A stretch of 19,169 bases of DNA from Parvularia atlantis (GCA_943704415.1 CALSCO010002347.1:1-19169); one strand, 5' to 3'; shown: positions 1-8,235, counted from the first letter of the stretch. The notes: generated by a model from the sequence alone, not told the origin. Numbers and translations are program-made.

Positions 1-297
1 GACGCCAGCGGCGCCGCCGGCTGCTCGGCCAGACGGTAGCTGTAGAACAGGAGGTCTGGTTGCGGGGGCTGCGACTGTGGTGAGGGGATTCTGATCGGAT
101 GCCCGCGGCGGCGAACGGGGGGAGGCACGTCCGCGCACCTGTGTGCTTCGCGGACGCTTCGAGGCGCGGGTGGGTGACGCAGCCGCGGCCGGCTCCGCGG
201 CCGGCTCCGCGGGGCGCTTGCGCGCATCGCGCGACGACGACGCGGCGGGTGGCTGCGGCGCGGACGGCGCGGCACGACGACTGTGCTTCGGCGCCAT
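1..297 (-). CDS. 5' end of an unidentified basic, probably nuclear protein (partial)
   Basis: Only the N-terminus is present; the gene runs off the left edge. Exon 1 is 297-139 (53 codons from the ATG at 295-297) and exon 2 is 74-1. They flank a 64-nt intron (75-138) that opens GTGCGC, has a CTCAC branch site and ends CCACAG. The exon 1 product is rich in Ala, Pro, Ser, Lys and Arg and holds two basic clusters, RKRP and SKRPR, about 25 residues apart, which resembles a nuclear localisation signal. Exon 2 opens with SQPPQPDLLFYSYRLAEQP, in phase. I do not recognise the family. The splice join follows the same rules as every other gene here, so I trust the exon structure more than the function. 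Confidence 0.55.
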   Translation of the reverse strand, partial: MAPKHSRRAAPSAPQPPAASSSRDARKRPAEPAAEPAAAASPTRASKRPRSTQVRGRASPRSPPRASDQNPLTTVAAPATRPPVLQLPSGRAAGGAAGV

Positions 298-429
298 GAC
301 GACAAAAGTGCCCCTCCAGAGGTGTTGCGCGACTCGGAGGTGTGCGCAGCCGCAGCCGCCTTACTGCGTGTGCCTGGCGCGCTGCGGGCACGCAGGCGAG
401 CGCCTACGTAATTACGGAATGGAAAAGAG

Positions 430-471
430 AAAAAAAAAAAGCCTGCCCAAGTCGGCAGGAGCAACAAAAAA
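430..471 (-). terminator. T6 run, then GC hairpin with T11 tail, behind the tRNA gene
   Basis: Read on the minus strand just downstream of the tRNA there is a T6 run (466-471), the normal RNA polymerase III stop. It is followed by a 6-bp CCTGCC/GGCAGG stem (442-447 with 454-459, six-base loop) directly joined to eleven Ts (430-440). The T6 run is the expected terminator; the hairpin plus T11 looks like a back-up stop shaped like a bacterial intrinsic terminator. Confidence 0.6.
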
Positions 472-485
472 CTATCGTTTGATCG

Positions 486-563
486 TGAGGTTGATGGGAT
501 TTGAACCCATGCCCGAAGATCAGTGCCTTAAACTGACGCCTTAGACCGCTCGGCCACAACCCC
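486..563 (-). tRNA. tRNA-Leu, anticodon AAG
   Basis: A full cloverleaf folds on the minus strand. The acceptor stem is GGGGTTG with CAACCTC (one G-U pair) and the discriminator base is A. The D arm is GCC/GGC. The anticodon stem TCAGT/ACTGA closes loop TTAAGGC, giving anticodon AAG (reads CUU, and more leucine codons if A34 is inosine). The variable region is short for a class II tRNA (9 nt). The T arm is ATGGG/CCCAT with TTCAAAT. The internal A box (TGGCCGAGCGG) and B box (GGTTCAAATCC) of the Pol III promoter are intact. No intron is seen, and CCA is not encoded. Confidence 0.95.
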
Positions 564-844
564 GTTAGCTTATCGGTGCTCGAGAAGCGCATATGTTCCC
601 TCAATTTGTGCGTTGCAGTGTCCGCTCAAGTTAATCGGCCCGTCCTCGTCCTCGTCCTCCTTCTCTCGGCTGCTCTTCTTGCCTTGCCCGCCTTCTTCTT
701 CCACTTCCCCCTGTTTAGGCGCTCTATGTAGCAGGCATTCACACACGGCCTCGCACACTCCTCGTCGCGGCCCCAACCTAACACCTGTGTAATAGATAGT
801 ACCTTGTGGAATCCGCCGCAGACACAGACACAGACACGTGCACT
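564..844. other. Intergenic stretch without a recognisable gene
   Basis: This lies upstream of the tRNA gene and downstream of the SH3/transglutaminase-like gene, both on the minus strand. It holds a pyrimidine-rich tract on the plus strand (about 640-715, repeats of CCTCGT then CTTCTT) and a short CAGACA repeat (about 822-836). It is less GC-rich than its neighbours. A 92-codon minus ORF spans it but has no family features. It probably carries the 3' UTR of the neighbouring gene and upstream DNA of the tRNA gene. Confidence 0.4.
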
Positions 845-2434
845 TCACATGAGCTCAAAGGTGATCGAGTACCGCTCATCCACCTGGCCCGCACCGCTCG
901 CACCGCTTGCTCCGCCCGCGCTCGCACCGCCCGCACCGCTTGAACCCACACCGCTCACGCCTGCATACCCACCACCGTCGACGTAGACGGCCGGCTGGTG
1001 CAGGGCGAGGACGAGCTGCGGCCCGAACGCCGCCGTGGGCAGGAGCACGGGCAGATCCAGATGCTGCACGACAAAGTTGCCGGCCTCGCGCCCGAGCGCC
1101 GCGTCGACCGCGCCCAGCGCCACCGTCGCGTCGGCCGGCACCCAGCCTACGCCCCGCGCGAAAAACTCGGCCTTGACGTGCGCCTGCTCCTTGAGTGCCT
1201 CGGTCACGGGCGTGTCGGATGCGAGCTTGGGCGGGAGCCAGCGCCCGACGAGAGCCCGCGCCGGCACGCAGTTCCAGCGCATGACCGTCACGAATACGCC
1301 CGTGAGCCCGCCGCTGTCGGAGGCCTGGCACGCGATCGTGTCGCTCGCGCGCCGCTGCGGATCGCGCGGCGGGTAGACGTACTTGAACTCTGCGCGCGAG
1401 CGCCGCGCTGTCGAGAGAGCGTTGGAAACGCACGGGCGCAGCGCACCCTCCCACATCACGTTCAGGCACCGCCGCGCCAGGTCGATCTCACCCTCGTCCG
1501 GACCGCGCACGAGCCCGCGCGACGTGATCCAGCGCACGACGGCGTCGCTGTCGAGCTCGCACACGGACGACGGCGCGAGGCAGTCGACCATCTCGTCCGT
1601 CGGCAGCTCGTCAAGCGCGTCCGGCGCGGGCGCGTCAGCCTCGACCAGCGTGACCTGTCCGTCACGACCTGAGCGAGCAGCAGCAGCGCGGCGTGTGATG
1701 GGCTCACCCCATGGGGCGTAAGCAGGTACGTCGCCGCGACGAGCACCTGCCGCTTGACGTCGCCCGTCGCCGTCGGCGCGACCGGTGCGCGGCACTGGAC
1801 GATGCCCTCGACCACGCGCCGCCCGCTCACGCCGTTGGCCGAGCACCTGCGCCGACGGCGTTGGTGAGCTCGTGCGCGCAGCCGCCGCAAACAGTGCGCA
1901 ACGAAAAGTCGTGCATCGTTTGCAGCCCGTGCTCGCGCACGCCCGCGCCCACAAACACGTCCCACTCGCGCGCGGCAAAGCCCGGCGTGCGCACGACGTA
2001 GTAGCCCTGCACGGTCGCGCGCACCCTGAGCGGCCGGCGCGTTTAGCGCGCGTTCCGAGGCAGGAGCGACGCACATCGCACACGCGCGACGCTCGAGCCG
2101 GTAGTGGGCGCGGGCTGGCTTGACGGCGGCGCCCAGGCTGAGCGTGGTCGCGCGCGAGACGAGCTGCGCCACGACATCGGTGCCGCGGCGTTCCGGATCG
2201 CTGTGGCGCGCTGTCGTCGGTCCCAGCGTGCGCCCGCGGCGCGCCCATCACGCACATCGGCCGCACAAAATTGCTCGGGAAGATGCCCTCGCGCGTTCGG
2301 CACCGGCCGTACCACCAGTCCGACTCACCCAGGCTCACGACCGTGATGCGGTCGCCCGCGCGGAACGGCAAGTCGCCCTCCTCCGGCCCCGCAAAGTCGT
2401 GCAGCGCCTCGACGTCAAACGGCACCTTGGCCAT
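845..2434 (-). CDS. SH3 domain plus transglutaminase-like domain protein, catalytic Cys replaced by Ser
   Basis: Five exons are inferred: 2434-2256, 2200-2084, 2025-1903, 1846-1708 and 1654-845 (about 455 aa). Residues 5-58 are an SH3 domain (ALHDF start, DWWYGR core, GIFPSNFV end). The last exon carries a transglutaminase-like fold: a nucleophile-type segment ASDSGGLTGVFVTVMRWNCV, then His345 in HVKAEFF and Asp361 in GWVPAD. Active relatives have Cys where this protein has Ser300 (codon AGC at 1313-1315), so it may be a non-enzymatic scaffold, as in the fungal cytokinesis protein Cyk3, which also joins SH3 to a dead transglutaminase fold. The tail is Gly/Ala/Ser-rich. The third intron (1847-1902, donor GTTGCG) is the least certain join. 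The start is 59 nt behind the Tfb5 stop on the same strand. Confidence 0.75.
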   Translation of the reverse strand: MAKVPFDVEALHDFAGPEEGDLPFRAGDRITVVSLGESDWWYGRCRTREGIFPSNFVRPMCVMGAPRAHAGTDDSAPQRSGTPRHRCRGAARLARDHAQPGRRRQASPRPLPARASRVCDVRRSCLGTRAKRAGRSGCARPCRATTSCARRALPRASGTCLWARACASTGCKRCTTFRCALFAAAARTSSPTPSAQVLGQRRERAARGRGHRPVPRTGRADGDGRRQAAGARRGDVPAYAPWGEPITRRAAAARSGRDGQVTLVEADAPAPDALDELPTDEMVDCLAPSSVCELDSDAVVRWITSRGLVRGPDEGEIDLARRCLNVMWEGALRPCVSNALSTARRSRAEFKYVYPPRDPQRRASDTIACQASDSGGLTGVFVTVMRWNCVPARALVGRWLPPKLASDTPVTEALKEQAHVKAEFFARGVGWVPADATVALGAVDAALGREAGNFVVQHLDLPVLLPTAAFGPQLVLALHQPAVYVDGGGYAGVSGVGSSGAGGASAGGASGASGAGQVDERYSITFELM

Positions 2435-2455
2435 TGCCAAGTCCGGGGGAAAGTG

Positions 2456-2469
2456 GATGTACGTACATC
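2456..2469. promoter_or_regulatory. 14-nt palindrome GATGTACGTACATC between Tfb5 and the SH3 gene
   Basis: A perfect palindrome centred in the 59-nt gap, 22 nt upstream of the SH3-protein ATG. Its core TGTACGTACA also occurs in the short gap before CENP-C (8225-8234). It is a candidate binding site for a dimeric regulator; no protein is known for it from the sequence. Confidence 0.3.
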
Positions 2470-2493
2470 TCTGTCAAAGCCCGCTTACAAACA

Positions 2494-2872
2494 TCAGTCG
2501 GGCTCGATGAACGTGTACGTGTTCTCGTCCATGAGCTCGTCCAGGTGCTTTTGCAGCGTCGGCACGTACGACGCCTCGATGAACAGGTGCGTCGCGTCCA
2601 GCACGCGGATCACAAAGTGGTCCTGCTCGTTCCAGTGCAGCACAAACTCGCGGATTGTCGGGTCGCTGCGTGAGCGTGCGGGCGCGGCTCAGCGCGGTGT
2701 GTGTGTGTGTGTGCGGTGTGTGCGCGGTGTGTGTGCGGTGTGTGTGCGGTGTGTGCGCGGTGTGAGTGCGGTGTGTGGACGGGGTGTGCACGCGGTGTGG
2801 ACGGGGTGTGTGGACGGGGTGTGCGCGCCGCACGCACCACCGCAGCAGCACACCCTTGAATGCGTTTACCAT
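2494..2872 (-). CDS. TFB5: TFIIH subunit Tfb5 / TTDA (GTF2H5)
   Basis: Two exons, 2872-2838 and 2665-2494, encode 68 residues, close to the 71 of the human protein. The product begins MVNAFKGVLLRCDPTIREF, matching the family start (MVN-KGVL, CDP), and ends in the family's DELMDEN-type helix. Tfb5 is the smallest core subunit of TFIIH; it binds p52/Tfb2 and supports nucleotide excision repair and transcription. The codon for Cys12 is split by the intron (2666-2837), which confirms the join. That intron is 172 nt, three times the local norm, because it holds a CA/TG-rich repeat. The start codon faces the DUF2306-like gene across 275 nt. Confidence 0.93.
2685..2837. repeat. TG/CA-rich degenerate repeat inside the Tfb5 intron
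   Basis: Plus-strand units of the type GTGTGTGCGGT and GTGTGGACGGG follow each other for about 130 nt, between the branch-site end and the donor of the Tfb5 intron. Alternating purine-pyrimidine runs of this kind can adopt Z-DNA. The repeat explains the unusual intron length. Confidence 0.75.
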
Positions 2873-2940
2873 CTGCGAGCGGATGCGGCGTGAGCAGGGG
2901 GCGGCGTGAGCGGCGCGAGAGCGACAGCGATGTGGCGATG

Positions 2941-3076
2941 CACAGCCACCAGCCACCACTCGTGCAGCCACCAGCCGCGCAGCCGTGCAGCCGTGCAGCC
3001 GCAAGCCGTGCAGCCGTGCAACCGCGCAGCCGCAAGCCGCGCAGCCGCAAGCCGCGCAGCCGCGCAGCCGCCAAGC
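2941..3076. repeat. GCAGCCGCAAGCC-type tandem repeat in a divergent promoter
   Basis: Degenerate units built from GCAGCC, GCAGCCGT and GCAGCCGCAAGCC are repeated across the intergenic region between the Tfb5 start (2872, minus) and the DUF2306-like start (3148, plus). Long ORFs across it on both strands are repeat artefacts. The region must hold both promoters. Confidence 0.7.
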
Positions 3077-3147
3077 ATCGGCCCCAGCAGATCCGTCATG
3101 CAACCACCGCTATTTCCGTCCGCTCATCACCCTCCACTTCCACAGAC

Positions 3148-4055
3148 ATGTCGGTGGCGCACGACGCGACGTGGGCCGTGGCCTTCTTCGTGCTCGTGGC
3201 GTGGTCGCTGGATCGCGTGCACACGTACTTCATCGGCACCGAGCAGGCCGCGGCCACGGGCTTCAAGGAGCTGGTGCGCTCCCGCACGCCGCCCTTGCGC
3301 GCCCAAAGCCCCTGCCGAAGCGTAGCCCCTCCCCCCGCCGCGCACAGCTGCTGACCAACACGACCGAGCCGGGCCTGCTCGGCTTCGTCGACTGGCTGGT
3401 GGCGGGTTACTTCCACGAGAAGCAGGCGTTCATGCGCTTCCACATCGCCAGCGCTGCCACGTTCGCCCTCATTGCGCCTCTCCAGTTCACGGCCCTCGTG
3501 CGCAACCGCCTGCCGTGGTACGCACATCCCCGTGCAACACACGCGCATGCTTCGCTAAAACGCGCGCGCAGGCTGCACAAGATCCTCGGCTACGTCTTTG
3601 TCACGAGCATGCTCGCGACGCTCGTGCCCGTCGCGTACTTCCTTTGGGTCCAGCCCGGCGGCACGTCGCACCTCGGCCCGGCCGTGGGCATCTGCGACCA
3701 GATCGCCCTCGTCGTGATGGCTGCGTGCGTGCCCCTCGGCGTCTACTTTGCCTGGACGCGCCAGTACCACAACCACCGCCGCGCGATGATCATGGCCACG
3801 GCCGTCGCCAGCCACATCCCCACCCAGCGCGTCCTCTGGGTCATCCTCTCGCACGGCTACAACAAGGCCCACTACGACACCGCGGGCGAGTTTGGCCTCA
3901 CGCTCACTGTCTCGGTCGCGCTCGCCATGTGCCTCGTCGTCGCCGTCGGCCTCTTCTGCGCCTTCGGCCCCGGCAGCAGCAGCGTCGAGCTCCCGCCCAA
4001 CGTCCAGCGCATCCTCGACGCCGAGGCCAAGCTCAAGGCCAAGAAGGCGCACTAG
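3148..4055 (+). CDS. DUF2306-like six-TM membrane protein with C-terminal KKXX
   Basis: Three exons: 3148-3273, 3348-3517, 3572-4055 (259 aa). The introns are 74 and 54 nt, the second with a GCTAAAAC branch site. About six hydrophobic segments are seen: near residues 8-25, 64-85, 104-125, 140-160, 172-192 and 213-235. The spacing of LHKILGYVFV after TM2 and of RQYHNHRRAMIM before TM5 recalls the DUF2306 family of predicted membrane proteins (conserved H-K/R-x-x-G and H-x-R-x-M patterns). The protein ends KAKKAH, a fit to the dilysine KKXX signal that returns membrane proteins to the ER. The function is unknown. The next gene starts 111 nt downstream on the same strand. Confidence 0.78.
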
Positions 4056-4166
4056 TGCCACCGCGCATCACGGCGCGTCTCCGTAATCGCTACGCTGTGT
4101 GCCTGTGTGCCTGTGTGGACGTGCGGGCCCGAAGCACGCACTTTCCCTTCTCGCCGACCAGCCCGG

Positions 4167-5837
4167 ATGCGCACACGGCGCACCCGCCGCCTGGCGTGGC
4201 TGCTGCAGACGTACCGCGCGCTGCCCGACTGCTACATCCACGTGCGCCGCGGCCGTCGCGCCATCCACCCACGCTCTCACATCGACCGCGCGCGCAGGAG
4301 TTCTTCCGCGTCGATCTGTGGCGCGCGGCCGTGCCGCCGGCGTGGCAGGCCGTGCTGCGCCCGTGCGACGCCGACGAGATCGTGCAGCGGCTGCTGGCCG
4401 GGCGCGGCGGGCCGGGCGCGCAGCCGGCGCGCGTGTCACGCGTGTGGCCGCTGTCGCTGCTCGCGTTCGTCGCCGCCTGCCACCACCTCGCGGCTGCGCG
4501 GCACCGGCCCCATCGGCGCGGCACCGGCCCGCCTGCGCCCCTCCCGCGCGCGCTCTGCCTCTTCACCGCGCCCAAGAAGCAGCACGAGCTCGAGCGCCTC
4601 GTGCCCGTCGTGCACGCCGCTGCCGCCGCCGCCCGCGCCACCCTCGCCGTCGACATCGGCAGCGGCGTCGGGCATCTCGCGCGCGTGCTCGCGTGCCACG
4701 TCGGACTGCGCGTCGTCGCCGTTGAGGGCGATCGCGGCAACGTCGAGCGCGCACGCGGGCTGGACGGCTCGCTTCAGGTGCCGCGCCCGAGTTTACCCGC
4801 GCTGCACGTCTTGACGGCGACGCGCGCGGCCCGCAGCGACGGCTCAACAGCAACACGAAGCGTGACGTGCGCCATCCGCAGCGCGCCCACGACATCCGCC
4901 ACGTGCACGCGTTCGTGCGCCCGACCGCGCATGCCAACGAGCTGCGCGCGCTGCTGCTGCAGGACGCCCCGGACGAGCGCGCCGTGCTCGTCGGGCTGCA
5001 CACGTGCGGCGACCTCGGCCCGACGCTGCTCCGGCGCTTCGTCGACATGCCCGAGGTCGCCGCGGTTGTCTCGGTTGGCTGCTGCTACATGCACCTGACC
5101 GAGGGCGGCGGCGACGGCGCGGGCTTCCCGATGAGCAGCTTCGTGCGCGGGCTGCAGCTCGACCTCGGGTGGAAGATGCGCGAGAGCGCCAACCACTCGC
5201 TCGACGTGTACCATGTGCGCGTTCTTTTCGTGCGCTGGCCGTCGGCTCACTGCGCGGCCGCCGCGTACAGAACGACATCACCGCGTTCGGCCTTGAGGCG
5301 TTCAAGATCCACGCGTACCGCGCAGCGCTCGAGGTGCTGCTGCGCGACCTGGACCCGGCGCACGAGCACGGCAGCGTCGGCGCCGTGCGGCACGGTGCGG
5401 CGTCACGACGCGTCGTGCGCGCGGCGTGACGTTGACGCACCGTGCATCAGCCTGGCGCATGAGCTTTGAAGAGTACGCTCGCCACGCGCTGCAAAGGCTC
5501 AAGCACCCGCCGCTGCCGGACGATTTTGACTGGACGGTGCGCCGCACACTCACGGGCCGTGCGATGTTGACACGCCGCCCACAGCCGTACGACGCACTGG
5601 TCGCGCGCTGGCGCGAGGTCATCGTGTTTTACTGCCTGCGGCTGGTGATCGCGCCCGTCGTCGAGATGCTCATCCTGCACGACCGCATGCTCTTTCTCGA
5701 GGAGCACGGTGCGCTTGCTGCTTGCTCGTGCGCGCGTGCTCAAAACGTCGGCGATCGCAGGCTTCCGACCACGCCTCCGCGCCGTTTTCGACGCCGCCCA
5801 CTCGCCCCGGAACTTTGTCATCTCCGCCGCCAAGTGA
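4167..5837 (+). CDS. METTL25: METTL25-type methyltransferase-like protein
   Basis: Six exons: 4167-4241, 4298-4777, 4837-5214, 5271-5394, 5451-5708, 5761-5837 (463 aa); every intron is 52-59 nt. Family landmarks appear in order. FFRVDLW follows the N-terminal helix. KKQHELERL comes just before SAM-binding motif I VDIGSGVGHLAR (about residues 142-153) and VVAVEGD. VGLHTCGDL is at about 237-245, followed by VSVGCCYMHLT and GFPMS. The C-terminus has SFEEYARHAL, RLVIAPVVEMLILHDR and FDAAHSPRNFVISAAK. These match the METTL25/METTL25B (RRNAD1) family, whose substrate is not well defined. The ATG at 4167 is the first one in frame. The gene converges on eIF3h, with stops 114 nt apart. Confidence 0.9.
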
Positions 5838-5951
5838 TCCACGCGCACACGCTGCTGGCATGGGACTGTCATGGCTGGACAGTGCATGCCACGCCGGCAC
5901 GCCACGCCACCCACGCCCCGCCGCGCACGTCGCACTCAACGCCCAACCAGT

Positions 5952-7541
5952 TCATTGCAACCCAGAAGCAAGGAACAACTTGGGAAAGGCCTGGCCGGCA
6001 AACTGGTTGATCTGCTTGCAGTAGGCGTCGATCTGGTGCGTGACCTGCACACGCCAGTGTCAGGCCCAACAACGGCAAAAGCTGGGCGCGGCGCACCAGC
6101 AGGTACTCGAGCCGCGACGGCTCCGTGCCCGCCTTGAACGCCGGGTTGTTGACGATGTCTGTATCGGGCAGGGGCGCGTCGCCGGCCGCCACGCGCTGCT
6201 GGTTCTCGTATTTCTGCGCGCCGCACGTGAGTCTGCGCCACAAAACGCCGCCACACCGAGGCGCACCCGCTTCTGCAGCGCCAGCTGCAGCTGCTGCTGC
6301 AGGCGCGCGACATTGCGCTGGTAGTACTGGTACTTGGTCTGCTCCTGGCTGATCTCCTCGACGCACTCGATCATAAACTCGAGGTTCTTCTCAATGTACG
6401 GCTCGTTTGTGAGCTGCGCGGCGGCGGCCCGTTAACACTCACGCACGCACACGCACACGGCGCCGACGCACCTCGAGGTGGTCAAAGCTCGCCGGCAGCA
6501 GCGTGTCCTCAAGCTGCGTCATGAGCGCGTTGACCATGAGCGAGTTGCGCGTCACGATCGGGATCTCCTCAAAAACGCTCTCGCGTGTCAGGCCCGACGC
6601 CTGGAGACTGCGTGCCGTGCGACGGTGTGAGCGACGCGCACGCGCACAAGCGTACACCCGGCCGCGGCACCTCTCGTAGGTGAACTTCTTGTCGCGGTAC
6701 AGGTCCATCACCTTCTTGCTCAGGCGGAACGCGCGCAGCGACATTGCGCCGTGGTTTGTCCGCAACGAGTCTGCGTGCGCGCGGGCGGGGGCGGGTGATG
6801 TCAGCCAAGACGTTGCATGGCCAGCAGAACCGCCAAGTATCGCGCGCCATCAAGCTCACCCAGGAGACGGTGGCCAGGAAACCTCCAACCAGCCCGCACT
6901 CGCGCCAACCAGCCCCACTTTGCAACCAGCCAGCCCACCACGCTCGCGCCAACCAGCCGCACCGTAGATGATGACGACCGACTTGGGCGCGTTGACCTGG
7001 TACTGGTACTGCGACTCGATCATGGCCTGGCCGAGGTACGAGCCGAGGTAGGTCGACTGGTACCACCCGACCGAGTTGTTGTCGGCGTTGACCTCGCGCA
7101 GACACTTCATCATGTCCTGCTGATATTCTGTCCGTCGTCGTCGTCAGTTGGGGCACCAGCAGCCGGCGCCGCCGCACCGATCTCGGCCTCCTCCGTCTTG
7201 CGGCTGCCCAGCAGGAACGGGAAGCAGTTGGTCACCTCCAGCCGCTTGCCCACGTCCAGGCCGAGCAGCTGGCCCGTGGCCAGGTTGGGCAGCGCCTCGC
7301 GGCAGCTCTTGACGATCTTGAACAGGGCCTGTTGCGCCGCGTGCCGTGTGCTCAGCGAAAGAACAGCGCGAGAAGGCGCGCGGGGACGGACCAGCGCCTC
7401 GAGCTGCACGACCTCGATCAGCGTCACGTCCTCCGCCGCCGCCTCCACCACGGGCGCCGCGCCGGCCGCCGCCACCACCGACGAGAGCGACGCGCGCGCC
7501 GGCTGCTGCGGCTGCTGCGGCTGCGGCTGCTTGCTCGCCAT
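5952..7541 (-). CDS. EIF3H: Translation initiation factor 3 subunit h (eIF3h)
   Basis: Eight exons: 7541-7392, 7328-7178, 7127-6963, 6770-6671, 6607-6472, 6413-6267, 6213-6097, 6044-5952. They give 352 aa, equal to the human subunit. The MPN domain shows VVQLEAL, LPNLATGQLLGLDVG, LEVTNCFPF, MMKCLREVNADNNSVGWYQS and SVVIIYDSLRT. The JAMM metal ligands of active MPN proteases are absent, as expected for eIF3h. The C-terminal half is helical (IEECVEEISQEQTKYQYYQR region) and ends KLFLASGLQ. eIF3h joins eIF3f in the eIF3 octamer. The first intron (7329-7391) has a GTCCGT donor, is 63 nt and has no stop in frame, so retention would add 21 residues. The third intron (6771-6962) is unusually long and repetitive. 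The start lies 76 nt from the Atg29-like start. Confidence 0.95.
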
Positions 7542-7617
7542 GTGCGCTGCTTGGTTGGCCGATTAAGCTATGTGACGCTGACTTTGCACTCGATCGACAT
7601 CGCACGCGCACTAGGGA

Positions 7618-8209
7618 ATGGCCCTGGCCCTGGTCGTGGTGCTGCGCGTGCCGTGGCCGCGCGCGGTCGTGTGGACCGAGCAGATGGACGCGCAGCTGTG
7701 GCAGTGCATGGGCGCGGCCGCACCTGGGCGCATCGGCTGTGCGTCGCGCCTCTCGCGCTGTCTGCGCCGGGGACTGAGCGATGCGCGCCCGCGCGCGCAG
7801 GGGAGCAGGTCGCGGCGTCGCTCAACGTGCCCGTGGACGAGTGCGTGCGCCGCTCGGCCCTGCTGCTCGGGCGCGTGCAGAGCGGCCTCGCCGTCCACGC
7901 GTCATCGCCGCCCGCAAGGCCCACATCGCACGAGACCGCCGCCGTCTCGCCCGCGCTCGCCTCGCCACCGCCCGCCCGGCCCACATCGCAACCCTCGCTC
8001 GTGCAGCTCCACCACGAGTCCGCCGTCTCGCCCGCGCTCGTCTCGCCCGTCTCGCCCGGTGCGCTGCCCCTCCCATCCGGCCCGCCCCACGCCCTTACGC
8101 TCGCCCAGTGCTCCCGCCCAGCCGCGGCGCCACCGACGACGACCTCACCCGCTCGGCCCTCGTCGAGGCCTTCCTCGCCCTCAACCCGAAGAGCGACAAA
8201 GACGCGTGA
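7618..8209 (+). CDS. ATG29: Atg29-like autophagy scaffold protein
   Basis: Three exons: 7618-7738, 7801-8058, 8109-8209 (159 aa); an in-frame TAG just upstream fixes the start. The N-terminal domain (residues 10-70) has RVPWPRAVVWTEQMDAQLW, then GWEQVAASLNVPVDECVRRS, which follows the Atg29 N-terminal pattern (R-x-P, W-x-x-E, LW, then W-x-x-L/VA-x-x-x-VP). The middle is a Ser/Pro/Ala linker with several SP sites and an internal duplication. The C-terminus DDDLTRSALVEAFLALN resembles the short conserved helix at the end of fungal Atg29. In yeast, Atg29 works with Atg17 and Atg31 at the pre-autophagosomal site. The usual FVDPPP segment is missing, so the call is probable rather than certain; a Myb/SANT-like domain is the alternative. 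Confidence 0.55.
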
Positions 8210-8223
8210 TGCGCCCGCGCCCA

Positions 8224-8235
8224 GTGTACGTACAC
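8224..8235. promoter_or_regulatory. 12-nt palindrome GTGTACGTACAC before CENP-C
   Basis: A perfect palindrome in the 82-nt gap between the Atg29-like stop and the CENP-C start. It shares the core TGTACGTACA with the palindrome at 2456-2469. TTACGTACG follows at about 8272-8280. Confidence 0.3.

Noticed and set aside
570-848. A 92-codon minus ORF with an EDEDED-type acidic stretch.
   Set aside because: No family features; it overlaps the end of the tRNA flank and arises from a pyrimidine-rich repeat.
1829-1902. A frameshift in the SH3/transglutaminase-like gene.
   Set aside because: A 56-nt intron with donor GTTGCG (1902) and acceptor GCGCAG restores phase and has a proper branch site, so no mutation is needed, although this donor is atypical.
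845-2440. A single 531-codon minus ORF covering the SH3/transglutaminase-like gene, starting with TTG at 2440.
   Set aside because: It is real coding sequence only at its two ends (SH3 exon and last exon). The middle is intron plus wrong frame, and the true start is the ATG at 2434.
2698-2837. A CRISPR-like array suggested by the GTGTG-rich repeat.
   Set aside because: Units are short, degenerate and unspaced, and lie inside a eukaryotic intron.
2474-3103. Long Ala/Arg- and His/Thr-rich minus ORFs upstream of and through Tfb5.
   Set aside because: They come from tandem repeats and the TG/CA-rich intron. The spliced Tfb5 reading frame explains the conserved parts.
3515-5098. A 527-codon plus ORF spanning the DUF2306-like and METTL25-like genes.
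   Set aside because: It is an out-of-frame shadow in GC-rich DNA where stops are rare. It contains only scraps of the true METTL25 frame.
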